A DNA stretch of 64,000 nucleotides, taken from NCBI RefSeq assembly GCF_000344685.1, contig NW_006920418.1:745079-809078 (forward strand), in the 5' to 3' direction. Numbering within the stretch: the first letter of the stretch is position 1; every line of letters begins with the position of its first letter. This DNA comes from Gloeophyllum trabeum ATCC 11539 (lineage: Eukaryota > Basidiomycota > Agaricomycetes > Gloeophyllales > Gloeophyllaceae). Position numbers and translations under genes: made by a program. Positions 43,272 through 54,721 of this stretch are shown here, piece after piece. The notes under the pieces were generated by a model, which was not told where the DNA came from, did not search any database, and saw only the letters and a program-made list of their open reading frames with translations.

Positions 43272-45642
43272 TCAGAGGACATAATCCAGTATGCCCCTCG
43301 AGAGCTCCCTGAGATCCCCCTTCCTGTCGCAGGCGCGCTTGGGGCGTTCAATATGGCCGGAGACCGGTCCCCCAAGAGCGACGACGCGCTCCTTGGCACA
43401 GTCTTCCGCCCTATGCTTCACGTCCGCCATCCACCTCGAGCCGGCCTCCTTAATCTCCTTAGCCCTCTGCTTTGCTCTGGAATGCCTCTCGGTAAGCGCC
43501 TCTCGTAGACCTCTCCCGTCGGGTACAGGAGCTTCGTACTGCTCCGGCGCTTCCCCAGTAGGACGCTCTAAGCTAGCAACGAACGTCAGGAGACTCTTCC
43601 GGCCCTGTTCGACTATCCCGCCCAGCATGTGCATCAGATCTTCCAAGGCGTTCACGAGGTCGCTAACATCCCGTCTGACGCCGTTCAAGATAGTCTGTAC
43701 GTCGAACCATTCAGATAATGAGCCCATGACGCGAAGGCTCAAGGCCGTGACATCCTCCCGCCCGTCGTCTTTGGCTTTACCCTTGCCCTTGAGGGTGGAA
43801 TGAGCGGGGGTAATGACAGAGAGCGCCTTGGAGACGGCCGCACTGGCAGCGTTGTTCAACGCCGGTACAGAGTAGTCCGGACGAAGGATCAGCTCAGCTG
43901 CGGGAAGCTTCGCCAGGGGCGCGCTCGGTCTTGAGCACGTATGCCTTCCCGTTCTAGCTCCCCGCTCAGCAGCTGGCATGCGCTTGGAGCCCGAAGGCAC
44001 GGGGGAAGAAGAGCCAGATCCGGACCCCGTGTCGAAGATGGCGAGGGCCAGATCCTTCATAGACGAGGAGATCATGGCTTTGCCACTGTTGTTGTCCGCA
44101 AGCGGGACGGCGACGGGCTGAGGAACGGAGACGGATCGGTTAGGACTGTCGATGGTGCGAGACCCGTTCAGCGATACCACGCTGGCTGGAGGGAAGGAGG
44201 CACGGACGTCCTTCAGGGTGTAGGTCAAGAGGACCGAGAGAAGCAACGTGAGTCTGCGTGGTCTCTCCATGAGTATCACAAGATATTAGATGTGAATGCA
44301 ACTTACACAGTCAAGACGTTGACTCTAGTGCCCAAGTCCTTCAGCGGAGCATGTCCTTGCACACTACGACTCTCAGACTCCGCGAACAGCGCTTCGAACG
44401 CACTGCAGACGTCATCGGCGTCCAACGAATCCACTTGATTAGCGTCTATGATCTCCTGTTTCTGGGTCCGCGTGAGGGTCAGAACCTTGCTCTCCGGTAT
44501 ATCCAGCATCTCCCATCGATGCCTCGCAGCATGCCTCTCTATCTCCTCTGAGAAGGAGTTGATGATGCAGGACGGTGGCACTAAGACGGGGAGGTAGTAC
44601 GTATGCTCTGCAATGGAATCCCCGGTGATCGAGGAGGGTAAGTATATGATAGCCAACGAAGCGACCGGCCGGTCTGGAGTGTGGGAGGACGACTCGAGAC
44701 GCGGCTGGAAACGCTGATGAAGTTAGAGTACGGAGACAGATGAAATGTACAACATACCACCATTGCGGCATCTCGCCCCGCAGAAAGGGTGCGATCCTTG
44801 ATAGCAATAACTCGAGGCTTAGTGCCATTCTTCAGGACTTGGATCCATGTGTCAGGGGAACACATCTGGCTCCGGGACACGGGGTCGATCTTGCGGAGGA
44901 GAGATTCCACGAACGACAGCTGCACGCGCGTGGAGCAGCCGTACAAAGTAATGTCAAGGTCGAATTCTACGGGAGCTGGGACGTATGAAGCCGAGACAAC
45001 TGAGACAACCTTGGGTGTGGGGATGATACCCAGGTCGTCCAGAGTCATAGGTGCATCAGTCGGGCTGCTCTCCGTCAGCTTGCCGAGCTGGACATCAGAA
45101 TGCGAGGGTGATATTCGGTCGTAGGACCTGTCCAGGTCATCGCGTTGTTCAGCTCTGGAAAGCAAAGCTGAGTTGGACAAAATAGGATCAGGGAAGGAGA
45201 GTCTGAGGTCTGCGCGCCCAAAGGAGTGCGAGCTTGACCGCGAGGAGCTCAGGGTGCTAATCATACTCTGTTCCAAAGCAGCCTTGACGCTTTCTTCTTC
45301 GGCGGCGTCCCCTTGCGGGTGGTCGTTCTCCTCCTGGGGCTGCGATGCGACGATATCGGTAAAGGGGTTCCCAAGTGGCTCGCCCTCTCCCACGAGAGAC
45401 TCGTCCTCGCTGTCGTGCTCGCCAATCAGACCCTCCCACCTCTCAATCAGAGCATGTCCTGCGCTGTCGCTGGTGCCTGCGAGGCTGATGGACGAGCGTC
45501 GCGACAGATTGCGCGAGGCGACCGAGTCGGCGTCCTCGGAGTCCCTGCCACTCGCGATGTCGAACCAGTCAGAGTCGGACATCGTGTCCGCGTCTCTCTC
45601 GGTCGTAGCTGAAGGGAAGCTCGAGGTCGTTGCGGACGGCAT
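43272..45642 (-). CDS. Single-span membrane protein with an N-terminal Atg8-binding-like motif
   Basis: I recognise no named family. Three exons (44758-45642, 44307-44713, 43272-44253) give 757 residues. The N-terminal region is acidic and Ser-rich and carries SDSDWFDIASGRDSEDADS, with W26-F-D-I29 preceded and followed by acidic residues and serines, as in Atg8/LC3-interacting motifs. Residues up to about 300 are largely disordered, then a folded-looking part includes SFVESLLRKIDPVSRSQM and AEHTYYLPVLVPPS. One hydrophobic segment, VLTVLTLLLSVLLTYTL, lies near residues 427-443 across the second splice junction. The C-terminal 310 residues contain amphipathic and coiled-coil-like helices (VQTILNGVRRDVSDLVNALE, SRAKQRAKEIKEAG) and no second span. 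The layout recalls the yeast nucleophagy receptor Atg39, but I see no sequence similarity to it, so this is a hypothesis. A second in-frame ATG directly precedes SDSDWFDI. Confidence 0.7.
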
Positions 45643-46127
45643 TGACCTCGACGATTGTAGTGTTAGATGTGCGCCTGATTAATGAGGTCCCCGCAGCCTC
45701 AAGTACTGTGCGCGCTGACAGCCACTGATGTGTTTATGGATATTTGTTTCCCTGCTTAAGCCTCCGGTAATTCGGGCCGGACATTGAAGCTGTCCGACAC
45801 ACGTCCGAACACGTAAACCTCCGTCGATGCACCTACTTCATACACGGTAGGCATCTTTCATAGTGTTGAAGAGCTCTCTGGAGACCGTTTTGGCCTGCAC
45901 CTTTTGTTGAATGGCGAAGTCATGACTGCGTTCCTCGATCAGGCCTCACAGGTTGCGCAGATACTTCCATGACTAAATAGAGTCGCCGTCCCAAATAAAT
46001 GCTAGCCAGCGGGATGTGTCTAGCAACATGCGCACACTGTCCCTTTTCCATGAATGTGAGTTGAGTTATCTTGACTATCATGACTACTAATACAGATTAT
46101 CCAAGTTCAGGTATACGCATCCGTCCT
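45643..46127. other. Intergenic, no gene supported
   Basis: This stretch lies between the start of the AIM-type membrane protein gene and the end of the FAD monooxygenase gene. I see only short chance frames. Confidence 0.5.
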
Positions 46128-48285
46128 CTAAGCAAAGATCCGACTGAAGTACTCCTTCACAGTAGCCACGCCCCTACCGGTCGCGCCTACAAAACTGTCC
46201 GGCCGAACGACGGCCACCGTCGGCTCCGCCTTCGTGTGGTCCGCAGAATACCCCTCATAAGCATGCCGATCCGTGTCCTTGACCACAAAATCCGCCTTGG
46301 GGAGCACCAGCCCCTCGCGCACCGACGTCATCGCGGGCAGCACCGCGACCGACTGCACCAAGCCCGCGGGGTACCCGCCCAGCGCGCTCACAACCTCGTC
46401 CGCGGCCGCTGCCCTATCCGAGAATATCAGGACCGTGTGCTTCGTGGGCGTGAACAGGTCGTAAAAGCGCGCCAGCCCCGCCGCCGCGGGGTCCTTCAGG
46501 TCGAGCAGATTCGGCGCATCGGGCGCGCGGTCGCCCGCGCGCACCCGCCCCAGGTCGCCGAATGTGTACATGTTCGCCGGGGGCGCGGGGACGTCCTCGC
46601 CGCGCCCCTCGAGCGCGATCGGGCTCCCGCGGTAGTTCGTGTCCAGCTGGTAGAACCGCGTCCCGCGCTTCCAGCCGTCATCGTCGTTTCCGACGGTCTT
46701 GTCGAGCGTCTCTGTGGACAGCTTGAGCATCTTCTCGATCACGGGCGCGCGCTCGGCTGTGTAGGACGCGAAGAGGGTAGGGGACGCGGCACCTTTGTGC
46801 ACGAGGCTGATTTTCCAGGCGAGGTTGAACTGCAAGGGGATTGGTTAGTCAGGCAGGGATGTGGAATGGGAAGGGTGGGAACGAACCGCGTCCATGACGC
46901 TGCTGTTCAAGCCTTGGCCTCCGGCGGGGCTGTGGACATGTGCAGCATCTGTCCAGGACGTCAGCGACCAAAGTACCATCAGGGGAATTCGACTCGCCTC
47001 CTGCGACGAAAACTCTGCCTCGTTGGAACTCTTTGACCATGCGGATGTTGAATCTGTATCGGTAGAAGGGTAAGCAGCTGTACGTTCAATGTGAGGGAGC
47101 GAAGTCTCACCTGATAAACGCCAACGACAGGAACTCGAGGATCTCGATATCCGGGCGGCCTGTGATCTTTTGCACTACTGCCTTGAACTCTTCGGGATGC
47201 CGCACCAGTCTGTCGTAGTCGACATCCTTGTCGAACGCCATGAGCGTGACCCAGAACGTATCGTCGTCGTGCGAGTAACGCGGCAACACCGAGAATCTGC
47301 GATCGCGCCTCAAGTCCAGCGCATTCTCCAGGATATATGCAGCTGTGCTTACATCGGTTTGCCGTTCGGACCCCAGCCGGCCCAACACTAAAGTGGAGAT
47401 CTGTCAGTCCAGTCAAAGACGGCACAAGCAAGGACTTGCATCACGAGGGAGATTTGTTGCTCGTAAGTCTCCAAGGATGATCCCCGCGTCGTCCCTGGTC
47501 ACGCCATCGAACTGCAAACCTAGGAGCTTCCTCACAGCGCCTGCATCACAGGGATCTCGATCAGTCCGTGAAGCAAGGCGCCCGCGGGACTCGTACCTCT
47601 TGCACCGTCCGAGCCGATGACATAGCTGGCGGAGAACGTCTCCTCCGATCCGTTTGGCCCTCCTGCGCGGACGATGTGCGCGACAACGTGGTCGTCGTGC
47701 TGCTCGAGTGCACGTAATTCCGAGCCGAATTCGACGTGACAGTCGTACTTGCTCAGATGCGAGCGGAGAATACCGCATGCTATGTCTTGCCCGAGAAGCA
47801 TGGGGTTGTACTGACGGAGGAGGATCAGGTCGCGGTTCAGCCCCACGCAGATGAAGACGTACAAAGGGCATCCCGGGAGTGGGATAGCTTCGCGGGCTCA
47901 GGAAGAATTCCTTGATGATTTCTTTGCCCTCTGGATAGTTGTAGATATGGAAGGGAGGCGTCGGGGTACCATGCTTCAAGATATCCGGAAGGACGCCCAG
48001 CAGCTTGTATACCTCCAGCGTCCGAGGCTAGGTTCCTTTGTCAATGCGTATAGGAGACGGATGTGACCTCGCAGCCTCACCTGAATGCCTGCTCCTCGAG
48101 AACCAAACGGCGGCTCGGGAACTTTATCGATGATGCGCACAGGTATGCCGTTCTGGCGAAGGGTCAGAGCAGCTACAAGACCGGTGGGACCTGCGCCAGC
48201 CTGTGCGCGGAATCAGAGGAGAGACAGGTGACTGATGCGGGTGAATACTGCTTACGATGAGGACGGGGAGTGTCTGAGGAGCCAT
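46128..48285 (-). CDS. FAD-dependent aromatic hydroxylase (phenol 2-monooxygenase-like)
   Basis: Class A flavoprotein monooxygenase that would hydroxylate an aromatic substrate with NAD(P)H and O2; the substrate is not predictable. The start at 48285 gives MAPQTLPVLI, and after the first intron the dinucleotide-binding motif AGAGPTGLVAALTLRQNGIP appears. Other blocks are SRGAGIQPRTLEVYKLLGVL, YVIGSDGARG (the DG motif), RFSVLPRYSHDDDTFWVTL and, near the C-terminal third, VFVAGDAAHVHSPAGGQGLN (the GD motif). The GD motif forms only if the intron at 46949-46997 uses a GC donor (GCGAGT). The last 150 residues form the thioredoxin-like domain (VLIFSDRAAAADEVVSAL) common in phenol hydroxylases, ending TVKEYFSRIFA. 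There is no signal peptide, so it is cytosolic. Confidence 0.92.
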
Positions 48286-48727
48286 TGTTGTATGTTATGA
48301 GCCTCGCCGCCGTCGTATTTATACGGGCCATGAAGGTAGATCCATTCACGTTGACGCCGACGGACACGCAGTCGTGCCATAGCCACCACGCAACACGACT
48401 GAGTACGAAAGCATGCGGCCCGGCCGGGAAGCCGATCTAATCTGATAAGGCCGACCAGCCACGCAATTTCCGTGTGCATGCGGCTGTGCAATTGGCAATA
48501 AGCTCGATATAAAGTCCGAAGCTTGACTCGAGGAAACTGAAACGAAGGGACTGGAATGCAGTTGATATTGGGGGCAAGACTTTCTCCGAATGCTGTTCGA
48601 GCCCGCAATACGACTACCACATCCTCAACAGCAGCATCGTTCAATTCAGTCTATGAAACGCGATCAAACACAATCCCAAGACCTGCGGTACACGGGACGA
48701 CGCGATGCGACATGACACGCTGCGCAC
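48286..48727. other. Intergenic, no gene supported
   Basis: This stretch lies between the monooxygenase start and the stop of the DRBM gene. A TATA-like GATATAAAGTC is at about 48508 on the plus strand, but no gene follows it in that direction. Confidence 0.45.
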
Positions 48728-50317
48728 TCAGCTCCCTAAAGAAATGACGACTTGGACCAATGCCAGAACCATGGCTACAAGAGCAGCCATGTACGCTGGA
48801 CAAAGCCATGAGCCACCCAATTCTGGACGAAGAAAACCAACCCGAGCACTCACAAGCAATCGTAAACGCCGTAGACGCGTCTCCATACACTTTATAATAC
48901 CCAATCGCAAATCCGAGCGTCGAGAGCATCACGACCAAGCAGGCAAGGAGCATCGGCAGGAGCTGCCAGCTCTCGACGAACTTGAGGCCGAGCCTGTAAT
49001 CCGCACCCTCGCGGTTCACTCCGAGCTGCTCATTCGTCGCGCCGCAGATCGCCGCGAGGTAGCGTCGCAATCCGTCCGTCCCGCGCCCGCGGTCGGGCGT
49101 ACGCATGTACGCGGGGATGTTAAAGGGCTCCGGCAGTTCTGGATGGTGTGTGCTCTTCTCGCACCAATATGCGGGAGCATACTGTGGGATATCAACAAAC
49201 TGACATTACAAAACGGTAGGACAAGATCACCTTCACTAGCCAGACCGCACTGTTACATGCCATGGTCAGACCTGGCGTGGGGCTGCAAGACCAAAGCTCA
49301 CCCACCTGAGCCGCTTCGCCGACAATCTCCTCCGCCACAAACCTCGCATCTCGTCGTACGTACTCTTCAAGTTTTTCAAAATTTCTTCGTCGTCCCAGCC
49401 TTCGATGATCTCTATCGTTTCACGATGATCCGGGTCAAGGAAGACTGTCAGATTAAACTTCTCTACTGGGACGGGGCCGCCGGGAGAAGAAGGGGGTGAC
49501 GGCGGCGGAGACGGCCTCGATGTATCCGTCTGCACGGACGAGCGCGACGGCGTGCCCGACGAACTCGGACTTGAACTCGGCGTCTGCGTCTGCGGGGCTG
49601 CGATCTCCAGACCACGCGATGACAAAGGGTCTGGTGGTGGTGGTGGTGTGCGCGGTGCGGGAGGGGCAACATCCGGCTGCTGCGGCCGCCGAGACAGCAA
49701 GGGTGTCCGGTCGTCCACGGAACCTATCGACGTCGCGACAGATGTCTGTCGGGACGCGTACTCAGGGCTCACAGGGATCGGCGGGGGACTGGCGATCGGA
49801 GGCGGCGAAGCTCGGCGCGGGATCACGGGCGAGTAGCTGACCGCGGCGGCGGGTCCCGAGCGCGACGTCGCCTGCCCCATGGAGAGCTGGACACCCGAGA
49901 CGGTGGCGGTACTCTGGCTCATGAGTGCGGACTGAAGGTACCTGCGAAGCTCCCTATGGACTGGTTGGGTCGAAGAGCCTTCTGCGGCTTCGAAGTTGCG
50001 GAGGGTCTTCAGGGCGGCTGCATCTCTCGCCGCACCTTTGCTGTTGCCCGTTCCTGTCCCACAGATGATCGTACCCACTGATGACAGTCCATGAGTCCGT
50101 GGCATCGATGTAATCGTCTACTCGCTCACTTTTCGCAACTGCCCTCCATGTCGGTATGTGGGGCTCCCCTACCACAGACTCTTCATAATCAGGCCGGTCT
50201 GGGATGCCCTTCTTTTGCAGATAGGTATTGAGCAACTGCCGTCCCTCTGCAAGCAACTTCGAGTCAACGACCAGGAAAACGACCGGATTGACCAGACTTA
50301 CGGCCCTGCGTAGTCAT
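48728..50317 (-). CDS. Double-stranded-RNA-binding-domain protein with C-terminal membrane helices
   Basis: The start at 50317 and a short first exon give MTTQGQGRQLLNTYLQKKG. Residues of about 8-75 form one DRBM: LLNTYLQKKGIPDRPDYEES, HIPTWRAVAK joined by an intron to MGTIICGTGTGNSKGAARDA and AALKTLRNFE. This is followed by about 100 residues rich in Pro and Ser. A second region has KFNLTVFLDPDHRETIEI, KNLKSTYDEMRGLWRRRLS and KRLRWFVDIPQYAPAYWCEK, a pattern I have seen only in uncharacterised mushroom proteins. Near the C terminus are two hydrophobic spans: LLPMLLACLVVMLSTLGFAI, then YMAALVAMVLALVQVVISL, with the stop at 48728. DRBM modules bind double-stranded RNA or mediate dimers; the membrane anchor suggests a site on an internal membrane. 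It belongs to an apparently Agaricomycete-specific family. Confidence 0.8.
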
Positions 50318-51410
50318 CGCGCTATCGGGTCTCTCTGGATATCACGGGGGGTATCACGACCTGTTCAAGAGTCAACTCGATAAGCACGGACACGCCATAG
50401 CACAGGAATGCTGACCGCACACAGCCGGCTCGCGCATAGCACAACTGCCGACCATTGCGCTATGCGAGAGCCATCTGTGACCGACAGAACGAAGTCGGTC
50501 GCTGCTCCCCGGCTTCACGGTCCTGTCTCGTCAGCGCGCCCGCGTGCTCACCTGGGGTATCTACAGGCTCGGACTCGGATGCAGCAGCTGTGATCGCGAC
50601 GTACCGTGGTGGGTGCAAGGTTATATGCGCGCTGGACGCACAGCGTCTGTGTCCTGCACGTGTGGGCTATGCATGCAGGTGCAGTGTGACGGCATGCTGG
50701 ACAAGAATTCCTGTGTCCAGATATGTTTGGCTTTGTGGGTCCCCGAATCCTGACGGCGGGAATATCTTGTGCGGTTGTCTGTGCCTTTGCACCTATATGT
50801 CTTTTTGCGCGTTGTTCCACGGTATATATATGTAGCTGTAGCCTGTAGCTCTGACTATTGCGGACGACAATTTCTTGTGGTTTCTGTCGGTGTAGACTCC
50901 GCGAATTCTCCGACAGGTCCAGCTGGACCAACTCCGTCGACAGAAAAGCGTGCGCAAACTCGGTAAAGGTGCAGATTCTGCAGCCAGCGTATTCCTATTA
51001 CAGAGTAGCCGCTAGAGGCCAAGTAGCCGTTCTTCCGCTTATACTCAGCAGAAAACCAACGCGGGCGCTACAGGGTACCACCAATATCATGTTCAGTTGA
51101 GCAACACTTGGTTGTGCCGAATTACCCTGCAGGAAAGTGCCTCTTCCATCGCCACCCAACACTTTCCGCAGGTGGCTTGTCGGATCGGACAGCCAAAGGT
51201 GACTTCACCTCCAGGTAACTCGCCATGCAAAATAATGCCACAACGCAAGGGCCAGACCAGCGCCTCCCGGATACGTATCATACACGCAGCCCGAATCCGC
51301 TGTACAGCATCATCGTGGCCATAGCTATATTCGCGCCGTCCATATACACCCCGTCTATATTCGTAATCATAATAACTTAAGTACCTGCCAGTGCCCGTCT
51401 GCTATGCACC
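50318..51410. other. Intergenic region, no gene supported
   Basis: About 1.1 kb between the DRBM gene start and the glucanase 3' end. Short frames on both strands overlap each other without motifs. CGGTATATATATGTAGC at 50820 is TATA-like but leads to no recognisable gene. Confidence 0.45.
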
Positions 51411-53278
51411 TCAACCGCAGATATCCGGGTAAAGGCGATCCGACGGGTCCTGCGGGATCCACCCGCCCTCGAGGCCCTTCTGGTAGCTCCAGTCGTCCGC
51501 GCTTTCCGTCTGTGCGCGCAGCCGGGTCTCAGCTCGGCAGGAAGCGCCGGGTATGAAGAGGGGCGGACGCACCTTCCAGCACCAGTATATCCACCCGCTC
51601 GCCGCCTCCGCCACGGCCACCTGCGCCTCCCAGTACCTACCCGCCACCACCACGACATTCAGCCCGTCCCGCGGTCTCGATGCGGGCAACCGCACTCACC
51701 TTCGTAGAAATGTCTTGTAGCTATCCGACCACCCCCCCTGGTCGCCCGTGTACCCCGCACAGGACCCAAACGTCTGCCCGACGTCCATGGACCCGTCCCA
51801 GCGCGCGCCGACGCCGCGCCCGTTGAGCCACGTCGCGCAGTCGGTGACCGCGGTCGTCCACTCGCCCATCACCATCCAGATGTTGTCGTCCACGTAGGCG
51901 GAGTAGCCCGATTTCAGGGTGCACGTGAACTGAGGGTAGGAAGGCGAGAGGGTTAAAGGGGAGAGGGGAAGACGGGGAAGGGGGCTTACGTTGATGTGCT
52001 CGTCTGGCGAGTAGCCGAGCTGGTCCGTGTTGAATACCTGGTATTGGTGCTGCGGGCACGGTCAGCCCCGCTGGGGACGAGCCGTCCCGGGCCGCTCACC
52101 GTGTCCATGATCACCCCCTGCGCGTCGGGCGCCGTCAAGAACCCCTCCCATTGCTTCCCAAGCATCAACACCCACCCAGCGCCCAAAAGCCCACGCGACT
52201 CACATTGATCCCCAAAAACGCGTCCTCGATCATCACCCTGATCCCACTCCCGACCGCCTTCCGCACCGCATCGTACCCGTCCTGCCAATACCCCCTGATC
52301 GCGGCCGGCCACCCCCCGCCCTGGAACCCCGCCGGCTCGTTCAGGAGCTCGATCACGTCCACGAGCCCGCCGACCTCCTTGACCATGAACGTGACGATGT
52401 CAAGGGTGCGGCTCACGTTGGCGGGGTTCGCGCCCCAGACGGGCGTGGAGGTGCGCTGCCCGGAGTTGTCGAACCCGTTCTGCGAGCCGGGCGCGCCGTG
52501 CAGGTCGAGCACGACGTGCAGCCCCGCGGATTTGGCCCAGTTGAGCGCTTTGAGGAGGTAGGGCCAGGCACCGGGGATGTAGGGGTCGACGGAGGTGGTG
52601 TAGTTGGTGTCGGCGGGGGTGATGGGGACGGACCAGTAGCCGATGGGGATTCTGCGGGGCATGGAGGGATTAGCGTGATGGATGGAATGGTTATAGACTG
52701 GGAACGCACCGGACGTGGTTGAGCCCTGCGGCGGCGATGTCTTTAAAGTCTTGCTCGGTTATCCAGGTCTCCCAGTGGTTCTGGAGCATCTGCAGGGCGG
52801 TGTCGCGGTCTACGAGTTGCCCGAGGGTGTACTCGTCCACGACGTCGGTGTTGTTCGTAGCATTGAAGAAACTCGGGGTGATCCAGGGCTGTAAGGGGTA
52901 AGTCTGCAGTTTGACCGAGGATGACAATACTCGCACCTCTAACACAAGCCATCCACCACTGGAGAACGTCTCACCCTGACTCTATTCGATAGAAGAGAAC
53001 AAGAGCACTCACATGTTAACTCCCCGAACAGGCTGCTGGCCGTACTTGAAGGGCTGCAGCGTCGCGGTCCCGTTCGTACTGCTGCTGTTCCCAGTCCCCG
53101 TGCCTGAACCCGAGCCGGAGCCGGTGGTGACATTCCCCGAGCCAGGAGCGGACGTCGGAAAAGGGTTGTCGGGCGAGGGCACCAAGTCCTGGCGGACGAG
53201 CCGGCACTGCTGGGCGTACGTCGGCGGCAGCAGCGCCGACAAGAGCGATAACAGCGTCACGGGCAGAGACAGAAACAT
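51411..53278 (-). CDS. Secreted exo-beta-1,3-glucanase, glycoside hydrolase family 5
   Basis: Cell-wall glucan hydrolase expected to release glucose from the ends of beta-1,3-glucan. A signal peptide, MFLSLPVTLLSLLSALLPPTYA, starts at 53278, followed by a Gly/Ser/Thr-rich linker of about 40 residues. The catalytic domain opens [20 protein letters not shown]. It contains LNHVRIPIGYWSVPI, VVLDLHGAPGSQNGFDNSGQ, VIELLNEPAGF (the Glu of NEP is the acid/base), MIEDAFLGIN, HQYQVFNTDQLGYSPDEHIN and MVMGEWTTAVTDCATWLNGR (the Glu of GEW is the nucleophile). It ends GWIYWCWK joined to TESADDWSYQKGLEGGWIPQ and DRLYPDICG. Motif order fits subfamily 9 (yeast Exg1 type). It is divergently arranged with the Q-rich protein gene at 53690. 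Confidence 0.93.
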
Positions 53279-53689
53279 GTTGAGCGGAGAGTAGTGCTGG
53301 AGAGTAATACGGGCATGGAAGGGGCGGGTGCGTGGGACACGCCGAGAAGGCGAGGAGGACCAGGGATAACGCGTTCATTTCGCCCGGCCGGGGAGCTGCT
53401 TTGCGCCTACACGTGTTGATAGCGGCTCCAGCGTGTTCCGCGCCGTCCGTACAAAGTCTGTGGCGACGAAGATGTTGTAAAAGGATTCAAGGAACACAGG
53501 ATAAAGCTACCTGTGGACATTACTATTTCGGGTCAAACATAGCTGCAAAAGGGAACTGAGTACGTAAGGCCAGTGCCTGTGGCGGTGCAGCAGTGGCCGG
53601 GCGTGCATGGCCTGCTCGCGATCGCTCTTCCATCGACAACTCGCCTCGTTCCATTCCCCAACTTCAACGCCCGACCGCCGCCCCGCTCG
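53279..53689. promoter_or_regulatory. Divergent promoter region
   Basis: About 410 bp between the start codons of the glucanase gene (minus) and the Q-rich protein gene (plus). No clear TATA box. C/T-rich stretches before 53690 fit a leader on the plus strand. Confidence 0.45.
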
Positions 53690-54721
53690 ATGACGAACAA
53701 CCCGTTCATCGACCAGTCCTCCAGCGCCTACGCCCGCTTCCCCGACATCTCTGCCGGCTCGCCACCACAACTCGCCCAGAGCCAGTACACCTCCTGGGCC
53801 GCCCAGCAGCAGCCCGGCTCCCCCGCCGGCCCCGTCAATGGCTACCCGACATACCAGCTCGCGGCCCAGCCGACGACGGGCTACGTGTCGGCGCCGTACC
53901 ACCAGCAGCAGCAGCAACCGAGCTGGGGGTACGGCATGCAGCCGCAGATGACGGGCATGGCGTACTCGCCCGCGCCCGATCCGGGCGTGTATCAGCAGCA
54001 GCAACAGCACGCGCTGGGGTACGGATTGCCCCAGCAGCAGCAGCCACAATATACCGGGTACCCCGCCGGCGCGAGCCCGTACGGGATGTACCAGCCGGGG
54101 TACAACAACGCGCCACAACCCCCCCAGGGGCCCTCGTACCCCGCCGAATTCGACCCGTACGCCCCGCAACCACAACAATCCCAGCCCCAACCCCAGCACG
54201 CGCGCTCGTCCTCCGGCTCCTCGTGGAAGGCGACGCACCCGCGCGAGTACATCCGCCAGAACAAGCCCGCGCTGGAGGGCTGGGACGCGTACGCGTGGCG
54301 CCAGCTCGAGGGCGCGTGCGACGCGCTCAAGGACGCGTGGGCCGAGCGCCGCGGGGAGCTCCAGGGGCGCATTGGCGTCCTTGGCGGCGGCGGGCAGGGG
54401 TGGTATGGCGTCGACCAGGAGAGGGCAAGGCTGCAGGGGGTGAGTGGTTTCCGTTATCGACTAGTCCGGTTTGGTGATGTTGTGTGGTGTTGGTAGCTGT
54501 TGAAGGAGGCGGATAGCTACTACGGTGGGTGGTGTGTAATGCCGGCGGGGCTGGGCTGATTCTTACGGGTTAAAGACGCGATCGCGGCGTCGGCGTTCCA
54601 GCTGCGCGAGGTCTTCACGGGCTACCGCCAGTCGAGCGACATGGCGAGCCGGCAGCGCGTGCGCGAGGCGGTCAACGCCGCCGTCGCGAACATGCCCGAC
54701 TGGCCGTCCAAGGTGTATTAA
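53690..54721 (+). CDS. Gln/Pro/Tyr-rich protein with a conserved C-terminal helical domain
   Basis: No named family recognised. The N terminus is MTNNPFIDQSSSAYARFPDI, with an NPF tripeptide at residues 4-6 of the kind bound by EH domains of endocytic proteins. About 150 residues of Q, P, G and Y with poly-Q runs follow (HQQQQQPSWGYG, YQQQQQHALGYG, QQQQPQYTGYP). The C-terminal part is globular: SSWKATHPREYIRQNKPALE, GWDAYAWRQLEGACDALKDA, WAERRGELQGRI and, after two introns, LLKEADSYYD joined to AIAASAFQLREVFTGYRQSS, ending MPDWPSKVY. The NPF and low-complexity layout would suit an endocytic or actin-patch protein; that is inference. Confidence 0.75.

Noticed and set aside
46071..47036. 321-codon plus-strand frame opposite the FAD monooxygenase
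   Set aside because: It is the antisense shadow of GC-rich exons; its Arg/Gly/Val composition is what the complementary strand of such exons gives.
53593..54477. 294-codon frame overlapping the Q-rich protein gene
   Set aside because: Arg/Ala/Pro-rich shadow in another frame of the same GC-rich exon; the chosen frame splices into a conserved C-terminal domain.
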